From Actinoplanes sp. L3-i22 (lineage in GTDB: Bacteria; Actinomycetota; Actinomycetes; Mycobacteriales; Micromonosporaceae): a stretch of DNA of 64,000 nt. This document shows positions 51,823 to 61,600 of the stretch, in pieces (position 1 is the stretch's first letter; the number at the start of each line of letters is the position of its first letter). The stretch lies in contig NZ_AP024745.1 of the NCBI RefSeq assembly GCF_019704555.1, positions 2,922,501-2,986,500 on the forward strand, given 5' to 3'. The position numbers and the translations under genes were made by a program. The notes beneath the pieces are model-generated. The model saw nothing but the letters and a program-made list of their open reading frames with translations. It had not been told where the DNA came from and searched no databases.

Positions 51823-52839
51823 GTGCCGACGATCAACGACGTCGCCCGGGCGGCCGGAGTGTCGCCCAGTACGGTGTCGTACGTGTTGAGCGGCCGGCGC
51901 CCGATCTCCGCCGAGACCCGGGCCCGGGTGCAGGCCGCGATCGCCGAGCTGGGCTTCCATCCGCACGCCGGGGCACGGGCCCTGGCCAGCAGCAAGACGA
52001 ACGTGCTGGCCCTGGTGGCGCCGCTGCGCGTGGACGTGAACGTGCCGGTCATTATGCAGTTCGCGACCGCGGTCGTGACGGCGGCGCGGACGTTCAACCA
52101 CGACGTGCTGCTGCTGACCAAGGACGAGGGCACCGCCGGGCTGGAACGAGTGGCGCACAGCACCATGGTCGACGCGCTGATCCTGATGGACATCGAGCGG
52201 GACGATGTGCGGCTGCCGGCGATCCGTACGCTCAAGCAGCCTTCGGTCTTGATCGGTCTTCCGGCCGACCACGCCGGGATCGCCTGCGTCGACCTGGACT
52301 TCGAGGCCGCCGCCGCACTCGCGCTCAAGCACCTGGCGGATCATGGGCACCGGCGGATCGGGCTGGTCGGCCCGTCGCCCGCGGTCTACCGGCGGCAGAC
52401 GACGTACGCGGACCGGTTCCTGGCGGGTTTCCTGCACGCCTCGACCGACCTGGACCTGCGGACCGTGACCCACCCCTGCGAGCCGGGGGCGGACGGGGCC
52501 CGGGCCGCGATGGCCGATCTCGACACCGAACTGCCCGGGCTGACCGCCCTGGTGGTGCACAATGAGGAAGCGTTGCGGCCGCTGCTGGACCTGCTGCACG
52601 CCGCGGGCCGGCGCGTCCCGGAAGACGTCTCCGTCGTCGCCGTCTGCCCGCGGGACGTGGCGATCGCGATGCCGGTCAACCTGACGTCGATCGACATCCC
52701 GGCGCACGACGTCGGGACGATCGCGGTGGAGACCGCGATGCGGTTGCTGGACAACCGTCCGGTCGACTTCACCCGGCTGTTGGAGCCGAGTCTGGTCGAA
52801 CGGGCCAGCTGCCGCGAAATCTCGCCGTCACACCGTTGA
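51823..52839 (+). CDS. LacI family transcriptional regulator
   Basis: A 338-residue repressor. The helix-turn-helix (about 3-24) is TINDVARAAGVSPSTVSYVL, followed by the hinge helix (AELGFHPHAGARALAS) and a periplasmic-binding-protein-like sugar domain (about 60-330). GTG at 51823 starts at the typical LacI N-terminus and follows GGGGAGG; a TTG at 51790 would add 11 residues. It lies between two target promoters that share four identical palindromes, which makes it the likely local repressor. The inducer would be an imported xyloside or xyloglucan fragment; this is inference. Confidence 0.93.
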   Translation: MPTINDVARAAGVSPSTVSYVLSGRRPISAETRARVQAAIAELGFHPHAGARALASSKTNVLALVAPLRVDVNVPVIMQFATAVVTAARTFNHDVLLLTKDEGTAGLERVAHSTMVDALILMDIERDDVRLPAIRTLKQPSVLIGLPADHAGIACVDLDFEAAAALALKHLADHGHRRIGLVGPSPAVYRRQTTYADRFLAGFLHASTDLDLRTVTHPCEPGADGARAAMADLDTELPGLTALVVHNEEALRPLLDLLHAAGRRVPEDVSVVAVCPRDVAIAMPVNLTSIDIPAHDVGTIAVETAMRLLDNRPVDFTRLLEPSLVERASCREISPSHR

Positions 52840-52881
52840 CATCTCCAGCCCGCACTCCTTAGCGTCTGCGGCAAGGCAGTT

Positions 52882-52897
52882 GTCGAAGCGCTTCGAC
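52882..52897. promoter_or_regulatory. LacI operator 3 (ABC operon promoter)
   Basis: Third copy of GTCGAAGCGCTTCGAC, upstream of the solute-binding protein gene. A half-site (ACGCTTCGAT) lies between operators 3 and 4. Confidence 0.85.
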
Positions 52898-52912
52898 AAA
52901 ACGCTTCGATTC

Positions 52913-52928
52913 GTCGAAGCGCTTCGAC
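52913..52928. promoter_or_regulatory. LacI operator 4 (ABC operon promoter)
   Basis: Fourth identical 16-bp palindrome, 31 bp after the third (three helical turns) and 56 bp before the ATG at 52985. Confidence 0.85.
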
Positions 52929-52984
52929 GATTTCCCCTTGATGCGATTTCACTCCTGGAACAGTCCCCCTGGGAGGACCCCGAG

Positions 52985-54304
52985 ATGACCCTTTCACGAC
53001 GTGGCCTGATCACCGGCGCGCTCGGCCTGACCGCCGCGGCCGCCCTCGCCGCCTGCGGCAACGACGACGACTCGTCCTCGACCTCGACCGAGGGCGCCGA
53101 CGCCAAGACCCTCACCCTCTGGCACTACGAGGGCCCGACCAGCGCGATGGGCATCGCCTGGGCCAAGGCGATCGAGATCTTCAAGACGAAGCACCCGGGC
53201 GTCGAGGTGAAGTTCGAGGAGAAGAGCTTCGAACAGATCCAGCAGAACGCCCAGATGATCCTGAACTCGGACAGCGCGCCGGACATCCTCGAGTACAACA
53301 AGGGCAACGCGACCGCCGGTCTGCTCTCCAAGCAGGGCCTGCTCACCGACCTGTCGAGCGAGGCGACCAAGCGGGGCTGGGACAAGAAGCTCAGCTCCAG
53401 CCTGCAGACCACCGCGAAGTACGACGACGACGGCATCATGGGCAGCGGCAAGTTCTTCGGCGTGCCCAACTACGGCGAATACGTCATGGTTTATTACAAC
53501 AAGGCGATGTTCGACAAGTACAAGCTCGCCGTGCCGACCACGCTCGACGAGTTCACCGCGGTGATGGACACGTTCGTCCAGAACAAGGTCACCCCGCTGG
53601 CCGTCGGCGGCGCCGAGTACCCGGCCCAGCAGATCTTCTACGAGCTGGCGCTCTCCAAGGCCGACCGGGCCTTCGTCGACGACTACCAGCTGTACAAGAA
53701 CAAGGTCGACTTCAACGGCCCGGTGATCAGCTACGGCTCGACGACGTTCGCCCAGTGGGTGCAGAAGGGCTACATCGCCAAGAACTCGGCCGGCATCAAG
53801 GCCGAGGACATGGGCGTCTCCTGGGAGCAGGGCAAGTTCCCGATCCTGATCTCCGGCTCCTGGTGGTACGGCCGGTTCGCCAAGGAGGTCAAGAACTTCG
53901 AGTGGGGCACGTTCCTGTTCCCCGGCAACACCCTGCACCCGGGCTCCAGCGGCAACCTCTGGGTGGTCCCGGAGAAGAGCAAGGCCAAGGCGCTGGCGTA
54001 CGACTTCATCGACATCACCATGTCGGCGGAGGTGCAGAACCTGCTCGGCAACAACGGCGGCGTCCCGGTGGCGGCCGACGCCAGCGCGATCACCGACCCG
54101 AAGAACAAGGAACTGATCGAGAACTTCAACAAGCTGGTCTCCGGTGACGGCCTGGCCTTCTACCCGGACTGGCCGGCCCCGGGCTACTACGACGTGATGG
54201 TCGCCGCCACGCAGGGCCTGATCAACGGCTCCAAGACGCCGCAGGCCTTCCAGGACGAGATCGCCAAGCCGTACAACGAGAACCTCGCCGACCTGGGTAA
54301 GTGA
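52985..54304 (+). CDS. ABC sugar-binding lipoprotein
   Basis: A 439-residue extracellular solute-binding protein of the carbohydrate (CUT1) type. The signal has a twin-arginine motif (LSRRGLITGA) and a lipobox LAAC with C24, so Tat export and lipid anchoring are likely. The mature domain opens with TLTLWHYEGP and contains ILEYNKGNATAGLLSKQG and VSWEQGKFPILISGSWWYG. ATG at 52985 with a GGGAGGA site is chosen over the frame start at 52880, which would run through the operators. It heads the operon with two permeases and GH31. Confidence 0.94.
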   Translation: MTLSRRGLITGALGLTAAAALAACGNDDDSSSTSTEGADAKTLTLWHYEGPTSAMGIAWAKAIEIFKTKHPGVEVKFEEKSFEQIQQNAQMILNSDSAPDILEYNKGNATAGLLSKQGLLTDLSSEATKRGWDKKLSSSLQTTAKYDDDGIMGSGKFFGVPNYGEYVMVYYNKAMFDKYKLAVPTTLDEFTAVMDTFVQNKVTPLAVGGAEYPAQQIFYELALSKADRAFVDDYQLYKNKVDFNGPVISYGSTTFAQWVQKGYIAKNSAGIKAEDMGVSWEQGKFPILISGSWWYGRFAKEVKNFEWGTFLFPGNTLHPGSSGNLWVVPEKSKAKALAYDFIDITMSAEVQNLLGNNGGVPVAADASAITDPKNKELIENFNKLVSGDGLAFYPDWPAPGYYDVMVAATQGLINGSKTPQAFQDEIAKPYNENLADLGK

Positions 54305-54361
54305 TCGTCGTCGCGGGCGGCGGCAGACCCGCCGCCCGCGACGGTGGAAAGGACCGGGCTC

Positions 54362-55261
54362 ATGGCCGGCAGCACCAAGAACCGCGGCTACGCGGTCTAT
54401 CTCATCCCCGGGCTCGTCGCCTCCACCGCGGTCATCGTCGTCCCGCTGGTGATGACGATCTACATCAGCTTCACCAAGTGGACCGGGATCGGCAGCCCCC
54501 GATGGGTCGGCTTCGACAACTACACCCGGCTCTTCCACGACGCCAACTTCTGGGCGTCGTTCGGGCACATCATCCTGCTGATCATCGCGATGGCGGTGGT
54601 GCCCACCTTCCTCGGCCTGGTTCTGGCGGCGGTGCTGTTCGACTACGTCGCGAAGAAGTTCGGCGACCGCTGGGCGTCCGTGCTCCGCTCCGGCTACTAC
54701 CTGCCGCAGGTGCTCCCGGTCGCGGTCACCGGCATCATCTGGGGCTGGATCCTGCACCCCAGCTACGGCGCGCTCAACAAGATCCTGGAGTCGGTCGGGC
54801 TCGGCTCGCTGACCCGCAACTGGCTCGGTGACCCGAAGTACGCGCTGTACAGCGTGATGTTCGTGATGATCTGGTTCCAGCTCGGCTACCCGATCGTCAT
54901 GTTCATGTCCGGCCTGCAGCGGATCGACCCGGAGCTCTACGAGGCGGCCGACCTGGACGGCGCCACCTGGTGGCAGCGGTTCCGGAAGATCACCGTCGCG
55001 ATGATCCGGCCCGAGCTGTACGTGGTGCTGGTGACCACCACCATCGCGTCGCTCAAGATCTTCGGGCAGATCTTCGTGCTGACCCGCGGCGGCCCGAGCA
55101 ACGCGACCCTGGTGCCGTCGTACTTCGCCTACAAGAACTACTTCGAGAAGGCCCAGGTCGGGTACGGGTCGGCGATCTCCACGGTGCTCACCGTGCTGAT
55201 CGTCATCCTCGCGATCGTGTTCCTGCGCCTGCAGAACCGTGCCGAACGGACCTCGTCATGA
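54362..55261 (+). CDS. Carbohydrate ABC transporter permease (MalF-like)
   Basis: A 299-residue inner-membrane permease with about six transmembrane helices, starting YLIPGLVASTAVIVVPLVM. The EAA loop that contacts the ATPase is ELYEAADLDGATWWQRFRKI. ATG at 54362 has GAAAGGA upstream. It lies 57 bp after the binding-protein gene. Confidence 0.93.
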   Translation: MAGSTKNRGYAVYLIPGLVASTAVIVVPLVMTIYISFTKWTGIGSPRWVGFDNYTRLFHDANFWASFGHIILLIIAMAVVPTFLGLVLAAVLFDYVAKKFGDRWASVLRSGYYLPQVLPVAVTGIIWGWILHPSYGALNKILESVGLGSLTRNWLGDPKYALYSVMFVMIWFQLGYPIVMFMSGLQRIDPELYEAADLDGATWWQRFRKITVAMIRPELYVVLVTTTIASLKIFGQIFVLTRGGPSNATLVPSYFAYKNYFEKAQVGYGSAISTVLTVLIVILAIVFLRLQNRAERTSS

Positions 55262-55349
55262 CCGACTGCACCGAACGGCACTTCGCCGCGCCGATGAGCG
55301 GCCTCGCAGGTGAGGGCCAGGAGGGCATGACAATGGAGGTACAGCGCCG

Positions 55350-56231
55350 ATGACTCTTACCGAGACACGGGCGCCGGGACGTCGTACCGAAGAAAGGCCT
55401 TCGCTCCGCGAACGCCACCCGGTGCGCTTCCTGATCCTGGCCATCCTGCTCGTCCTGCTCCTGCTCGTGGTCGCGCCGCTGCTGGTGGTCGCGGTCAACG
55501 CGGTCAAGAGCCCGGCGGAGTACGCCGCGAACGGCCCGCTGTCGCTGCCCCACCACCTGTACTGGCAGGGCATCGTCGACTTCTGGAACCGGGCGAACTT
55601 CGGGCTCAAGCTCTGGAACAGCTTCTTCACCAGCATCGTGGTCGCGGTGCTCGGCGTGATCCTGTCGGTGTTCAACGCGTACGCGCTGGGCATCGGGCGG
55701 GTCAAGGGCCGGCTCTGGTTCCTGGTCTTCTTCCTGATCGCGAACCTGCTGCCGCAGGAGGTGCTGGTCTACCCGCTGTACTACCTGTCGAAGCAGCTCG
55801 GGCTCTACGACAGCCTGTGGTCGATCATCATCATCTTCACCGTCATCCAGAGCGCGTTCGGCACCTACCTGCTGACCTCGGTCTACACCGAGTTCCCCAA
55901 GGAGCTGCTGGAGGCCGCGTCGATCGACGGCGCCGGCAAGTGGCTGTCGCTGTGGCGGGTGGTGGTCCCGGTCAGCCGGCCGACCCTCGCCGTGCTGTTC
56001 ACGTTCTTCTTCATCTGGACGTGGAACGAGTTCTTCCTGCCGCTGATCTTCCTGATCTCCAACGACAACCAGACCGTGCCGGTGGCTCTGGGCGTCCTGC
56101 AGGGCGACCGGATGATGGATGCCACGACCACCAGCGCGTCCGCGCTGATCGGCATCATCCCGGCGATGATCTTCTTCCTGATCTTCCAGCGGACCCTCAC
56201 GCGCGGCATCGCAGCCGGCGCCATCAAGTGA
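55350..56231 (+). CDS. Carbohydrate ABC transporter permease (MalG-like)
   Basis: A 293-residue inner-membrane permease with six transmembrane helices, the first at about 27-50 (FLILAILLVLLLLVVAPLLV). The EAA loop is LLEAASIDGAGKWLSLWRVV. It pairs with the MalF-like permease 88 bp upstream. No ATPase gene is in the operon, so a shared ATPase such as MsiK, encoded elsewhere, must energise import, as is usual in actinobacteria. Confidence 0.93.
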   Translation: MTLTETRAPGRRTEERPSLRERHPVRFLILAILLVLLLLVVAPLLVVAVNAVKSPAEYAANGPLSLPHHLYWQGIVDFWNRANFGLKLWNSFFTSIVVAVLGVILSVFNAYALGIGRVKGRLWFLVFFLIANLLPQEVLVYPLYYLSKQLGLYDSLWSIIIIFTVIQSAFGTYLLTSVYTEFPKELLEAASIDGAGKWLSLWRVVVPVSRPTLAVLFTFFFIWTWNEFFLPLIFLISNDNQTVPVALGVLQGDRMMDATTTSASALIGIIPAMIFFLIFQRTLTRGIAAGAIK

Positions 56232-56277
56232 TCCCCGCTTTCTCCGGCGGCACCGTTGCTTCAGAAAAAGGACACGC

Positions 56278-58527
56278 ATGAAGTTCACCGACGGCTATTG
56301 GCGTAAGCGGGACGGCCTGCACGTCGTGCACCCCGCGCAGTATCAGGACAGCGTGCCCGGGACCGACTCGCTGACCGTCTATGCCGCGACCCGGCGGATC
56401 CTCGACCGCGGGGACACCCTGGACTCGCCGCTGGTCACCGTGACGTTGAACGCGCCGGCTCCGGATGTCATCCGGGTGACCATCGAGCACTTCCAGGGTG
56501 GGGTGCCGAAAGGGCCGAACTTCTCGCTCGCCTCGGAGCCGTCGGACATCTCGGTGACGCCGACGTCCTTCACCTCCGGGGCGCTCACGGCGCAGGTGCG
56601 CAACGGGGACGACTGGGGGCTGGACTTCCTCGCCGACGGTAAGCGGATCACCGGTAGTGGCTGGAAGGGGATGGGCGTCGTCTCCGGGAGTGCCGGAAAC
56701 TTCGTACACGAGCAGTTGGATCTTGGGGTTGGGGAGGTTGTCTACGGTCTCGGTGAGCGGTTCGGGCCGCTGATCAAGAACGGCCAGAGCATCGACATCT
56801 GGAACGAGGACGGCGGCACCAGCTCGGAGCAGTCCTACAAGAACGTGCCGTTCTACTTCACCAGCGCCGGCTACGGCGTGCTCGTGGACAACCCCGGCAA
56901 GGTCTCCTTCGAGGTGGCCTCCGAGATGGTCACCCGCACCCAGTTCAGCGTCGCCGGTCAGTCGCTGTCCTACCTGGTCATCCACGGGCCGACGCCGGCC
57001 GACGTGATCCGCAAGTACACCGCGCTGACCGGGCGGCCGGCGCTGCCCCCGGCCTGGTCCTTCGGGCTGTGGCTGACCACGTCGTTCACCACCTCCTACG
57101 ACGAGGAGACGGTCAACAAGTTCGTCGACGGGATGGCCGACCGGGACCTGCCGCTGAGCGTGTTCCACTTCGACACGTTCTGGATGCGCGAGTTCAACTG
57201 GTGCGACTTCGAGTGGGACACCCGGATCTTCCCGGACCCGGCCGGCATGCTGAAGCGGCTGGCCGGCAAGGGCCTCAAGGTCTGCCTGTGGATCAACCCG
57301 TACATCGCGCAGCGCTCGCCGCTCTTCGCCGAGGGCAACGCGTTGGGGTACCTGGTCAAGACCGTTTCCGGTGACGTCTGGCAGTGGGATCGCTGGCAGG
57401 CCGGGATGGCCCTGGTCGACTTCACCAACCCGGACGCGCGCGAGTGGTACGCGTCGAAGCTGCGTGCGCTGGTCGACATGGGGGTGGACGCGTTCAAGTC
57501 GGACTTCGGCGAACGGATCCCGGTCGACGGCATCGTCTGGCACGACGGGTCCGACCCGGAGCGGATGCACAACTACTACACGCAGATCTACAACCAGGTC
57601 GTGTTCGACGTTCTGAAAGAGGCGCGCGGCGAGGGTGAGGCCGTCCTGTTCGCCCGGTCGGCGACCGTCGGCGGGCAGCAGTTCCCGGTGCACTGGGGCG
57701 GCGACAACACCGGCACGTTCGAGTCGATGGCGGAGAGCCTGCGCGGGGGCCTCTCGCTGATGTCGTCCGGGTTCGGGTTCTGGAGCCACGACATCGGCGG
57801 CTTCGAGGGGCTGCCCGACCCGGCCGTGTTCAAGCGGTGGGTGGCGTTCGGGCTGCTCTCGTCGCACAGCCGGTTGCACGGGTCGAAGAGCTACCGGGTG
57901 CCGTGGAACTTCGACGAGGAGGCGGTGGATGTACTTCGCTCGTTCACGCACCTCAAGTACCGGTTGATGCCGTACCTGTTCGCCGCGGCCCGGGAAGCGC
58001 ACCTCACCGGTCTGCCGGTGATGCGCCCGATGGTCGTCGCGTTCCCGGGCGATCCGGCGGTGAGCTACCTCGACCGGCAGTACATGCTCGGCGGGGACCT
58101 CCTGGTCGCGCCGGTGTTCAGCGCCGGCGGCGAGGTGTCCTACTACGTCCCGGCCGGACGGTGGACGCACTACCTGACCGGCGAGGTCGTCACCGGCCCT
58201 GGCTGGGTCACGGAGACCCACGACTTCTTCAGCGCGCCGCTGCTCGTCCGCCCGGGCGCGGCCATCCCGGTCGGCGCCCGCCAGGACCGCCCGGACTACG
58301 ACTACCGCGACGGCGTCACGCTGCGCCTCTTCGAGCCCGCCGACGGCCGTACCGCGGTGATCGTCCCGGGCCCGTCCGGCGCCGACACGGTCTTCACGGT
58401 CCTCCGCGACGGCAACGAGATCCGCATCGGCCGCAGCGGCGAGCCCCTGCCCTGGCGCGTCCAGCTGGGCGCCGAGATCACCGAACTCTCCGCGGACCAG
58501 GACAGCTGCTCCCTCACCCTGGGCTAG
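56278..58527 (+). CDS. yicI: Alpha-xylosidase, GH31 (YicI-like)
   Basis: A 749-residue cytosolic glycosidase. The nucleophile is D409 in KSDFGERIPVDG, and the acid/base is D476 in WGGDNTGTFESM, close to D416 and D482 of E. coli YicI. An N-terminal beta-sandwich (about 1-245) precedes the TIM barrel (about 250-590), and two C-terminal beta domains follow. No signal peptide, so it acts on imported oligosaccharides, releasing alpha-xylose from xyloglucan fragments such as isoprimeverose. It is the last gene of the ABC operon. The symbol reflects similarity, not proven function. Confidence 0.92.
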   Translation: MKFTDGYWRKRDGLHVVHPAQYQDSVPGTDSLTVYAATRRILDRGDTLDSPLVTVTLNAPAPDVIRVTIEHFQGGVPKGPNFSLASEPSDISVTPTSFTSGALTAQVRNGDDWGLDFLADGKRITGSGWKGMGVVSGSAGNFVHEQLDLGVGEVVYGLGERFGPLIKNGQSIDIWNEDGGTSSEQSYKNVPFYFTSAGYGVLVDNPGKVSFEVASEMVTRTQFSVAGQSLSYLVIHGPTPADVIRKYTALTGRPALPPAWSFGLWLTTSFTTSYDEETVNKFVDGMADRDLPLSVFHFDTFWMREFNWCDFEWDTRIFPDPAGMLKRLAGKGLKVCLWINPYIAQRSPLFAEGNALGYLVKTVSGDVWQWDRWQAGMALVDFTNPDAREWYASKLRALVDMGVDAFKSDFGERIPVDGIVWHDGSDPERMHNYYTQIYNQVVFDVLKEARGEGEAVLFARSATVGGQQFPVHWGGDNTGTFESMAESLRGGLSLMSSGFGFWSHDIGGFEGLPDPAVFKRWVAFGLLSSHSRLHGSKSYRVPWNFDEEAVDVLRSFTHLKYRLMPYLFAAAREAHLTGLPVMRPMVVAFPGDPAVSYLDRQYMLGGDLLVAPVFSAGGEVSYYVPAGRWTHYLTGEVVTGPGWVTETHDFFSAPLLVRPGAAIPVGARQDRPDYDYRDGVTLRLFEPADGRTAVIVPGPSGADTVFTVLRDGNEIRIGRSGEPLPWRVQLGAEITELSADQDSCSLTLG

Positions 58528-58538
58528 CAGCTCCCGTC

Positions 58539-58569
58539 GGCCGGCGGGGCCCACCAAGCCCCGCCGGCC
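58539..58569 (+). terminator. Hairpin terminator of the ABC-GH31 operon
   Basis: A perfect 12-bp stem (58539-58550 with 58558-58569) with a 7-nt loop lies 12 bp after the GH31 stop. The right arm runs into the 25-bp tandem repeat. Confidence 0.75.
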
Positions 58570-58661
58570 ATTCAGCCGGGATCCGCCGCCGGCCATTCAG
58601 CCGGGATCCGCCGCCGGCCACTCAGCCGGGATCCGCCACCGGCCACTCCGCCTGGATCCGG
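58562..58661. repeat. 25-bp tandem repeat including the NACHT stop codon
   Basis: Four units of 25 bp share GCCGGCCA, then TTCAGCCGGGATCC or a variant (anchors at 58566, 58591, 58616, 58641). The stop and last codons (ADPG-stop) of the reverse-strand NACHT gene lie in the third and fourth units. The first two are non-coding copies after the gene. Confidence 0.9.
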
Positions 58662-61600
58662 CGGAGGTGCGCGACGAGGTCCGGCCTGGCTTTCGCATCC
58701 CGGATCAACTCTTCGAGATTGGTTGTCAGGAGCGCCGAGGGAGAAACTCGAACCATGGCACCCATCGTGTACAGCCGGACGAGAGCCTCGGCTCGGGTCA
58801 GCGGTTTGACGGTGACAAGGCCGAACACAGCGCTTACAAGCAGGCTGAGCAGCCGCCTGTCGGTGAGGTCGTCCTGTCCCAGAAATGCGAGCGCGCACCG
58901 GACAGCGGCGGTGAGCAAGTCTGAGTTCAGTAGCGTCGTGTCGTTCCGGGTGACCATGTCCAGCACGTCGGCCACGGTTTTCGGCGTCATCTTCTGATCA
59001 GCGGAGAGCCGATCCAGCAACAGGATGGCAAACGCGTTGCCGTAGGGGCGGAAATCGGACGCGGCGATCTGGGCGCAGCGAAGGTAGGCGTCCCTTGAGG
59101 GGCGGATCAGAGCTGCGAGCAGCGAATGTGCGGTCGAGGCGGCGTCGGTGGCGGGATGGTCCCAGGCGATCAGCGTGCCCACACTGGTCGGCAGCCCGGT
59201 GAAGAGCGGTTCCAGAGCGTGCATCGCGATGTCGTCGTGATCGCTGCACTGGAAATAGGCCTCCCGCCGGAGCACGGCGTCCCTGGTGTTGGCCGGCCCG
59301 GCGCGATACAGACGGCTCGACAGTGACGTCCTGGCGCTCCAGTTCAGATCGATCGGAGGCGTCTCGGCCGGCTCGATCGTGCGACTCAGCAGCACGTCGG
59401 GGCTGCCATCGACCCGGATCCGGTCCAGCGCCACCACGTCGATCAGACTCTCCCAACCGTCGACGGAGAGCTGTGACCGCCACAGCAGCGCTTGCCGCCG
59501 CCACGCGTCCACCGCCCCGACCGGGCTGTCGAACAGCTCGCTTGCCGAGATCGACTCCGCCGCGACGGTGAGAAGGAGCAGCAGGTTGGCGCTGTAGGTG
59601 GCATACCGGGCGGGCTCGCCCTGTATCTGCGGCCGGTACTCGGCGAAGCGTGCCCCCGGCGGCGTGTGATTGACCCGGCGGAACAGACGGACCAGCAGAT
59701 CCCGCGTCGCGGGGCGGGCGGCCGGCTCCAGCATCTCGGCGAGGAACTCCAGGATCGGGCCGCGCAGGCTCAGCGGCTCGAACGAGAGCAGCGCGCGCAG
59801 CAGGTCGTCGTCGACCGCCTCGCCGCCGAACGACATGGTCGACGCCGCCTCGCGCGCCGTCATGTCGCCGAGCACCTGCCGGGTCAGCCGGGCCACCAGG
59901 AACTCGCCGAACGTGGCGTGCAGGAACTCGAACGTCTCCAGCCGCGCCTCCTGCTGCGCGGCCTGCGCCCGGTGGATGAAGAAGAACCGGCCGAGGGCGA
60001 GCTCGGCGGCTCGCAGCGGCACCCGCAGGCCGCCCCCGGACGGCGCCGGCCGGGCGGTGCCGAACAGGACGCCGAGGTCGGCCTCCAGATCCGCCTCGGT
60101 GATCCAGAGCGCGGCCCGGTTGAACATCGCGAACGCGACCACCGAGAGCCGCCGCAACTCCAGCTGGATCGCCTGCTCCAGGTCGGACCCGGGCAGGCCG
60201 GGCCGCTGCTTGGTGATCTCCCGGGCGGCGAACCGGCGGAGCAGCCGCTCATACAGCTCGTGGGTGCGCAAGTCGCCGCCGTCGCGCTGCAGCGCGTTCC
60301 CGTCCGCGTCGTAGAGCGCGAGCATCAGCAGCAACAATGGCTGCTCGGCGAGGTCGCCGTGGGCGAGCACCGCGTCGGCGCCGAGCGGCTCGAGCCCGCG
60401 CGCCGCGAAGTTGGCGGCGTTCGTGGCGTTCCAGATGGCCAGCCACCGGGTCACCCGGCTCTCGTCGAACGGCTCGAGCCGCAGCGCGACGGTCCCCTCC
60501 GGGGTGCGGGCCCGGTCGGCGACCGCTGTCCGGCTGGTCACCACGACCGCGACCGGGCGGCCCTGCTCGGCCTCCCGCCGCTGGAAGCGGGCCACCCGCT
60601 CCAGATAGTCGGTCTGGCTCACGCCGACCGCCTGGAGCAGCTCGTCGAACCCGTCCAGCAGGATCACCGGCATCGCGTCGCCGGCCGATCGGGCCAGCAC
60701 CGTCCAGCCGACCTGCTCGCCGGTGGCCTGGCGGACGGCGAGCTCGATCTGGTCCTGCACGTCGTCGGCGGCCGGGACGTCGCGCAGGATGACCCGGATC
60801 GGCAGGAAGTCCTCGGCCGGCAGGCGGGCGGCGAACACCCGGGTGAGCACCGACTTGCCGGAACCCGGCTGGCCGAGCACGAGCAGCGGCGCGGTCATCC
60901 CCTGCGACGAGGTCAGATGGCCGATCAGGAACTTCTCCAGGTCGTCGCGGACCGGCACGGCGGACCACCAGGACTCCTCGCTCACGCGCGCCGCGGAGGG
61001 CACGTCGGCGGTCCGGAACCGGGGCGGCAGGTAGGCCTCGCCCAGCGTCGGCACGCGCAGACCGTCCGGCACGTCGCCGGACTGGACCACGGGCCGCCGC
61101 AGCTCGGCCCGGTACGCGGTGGCCAGGCCGGCGCGGCGGTCGTCCGGCAGCTGCCCGGTGGAGATCGCCCGCAACGTCTCCTCGAGGTCGGCGAGCGCGG
61201 CCCGGGTGGCCCGGTGCTCCCGTTGGCTCGCCCAGCAGGCGACCTCGGGGAACTCGGCCACGAGCTGCCGGAAGGACTCGTCGTACCGCTCGCACGCCTG
61301 CTTCGGGACGGCCGGGATCCCCTCCTCCAGGCGACGGGTCTCCGCCTCGCTGAGCCGGTAGAACGCGATGTGCCCGCGCAGGAAGCCGTGCACGGACTCG
61401 CCCAGCCAGCCGTAGTAATCCAGGAGCCGGGCGCGGAAGGTCTCGGGCGCCTCCTGCGGCGCGGGCCGGACCGGCGTGATCCTCAGCAGCTGAGCGGGCA
61501 GGGGATGGGAATCGGCGGCCGAGGTCCCGCCGGCCAGCGCGATCTGCTCGTCCCGGTCGGGTGCGGCCTTGCGCAGGTCGGGCGGCAGCACCGCCGCCAG

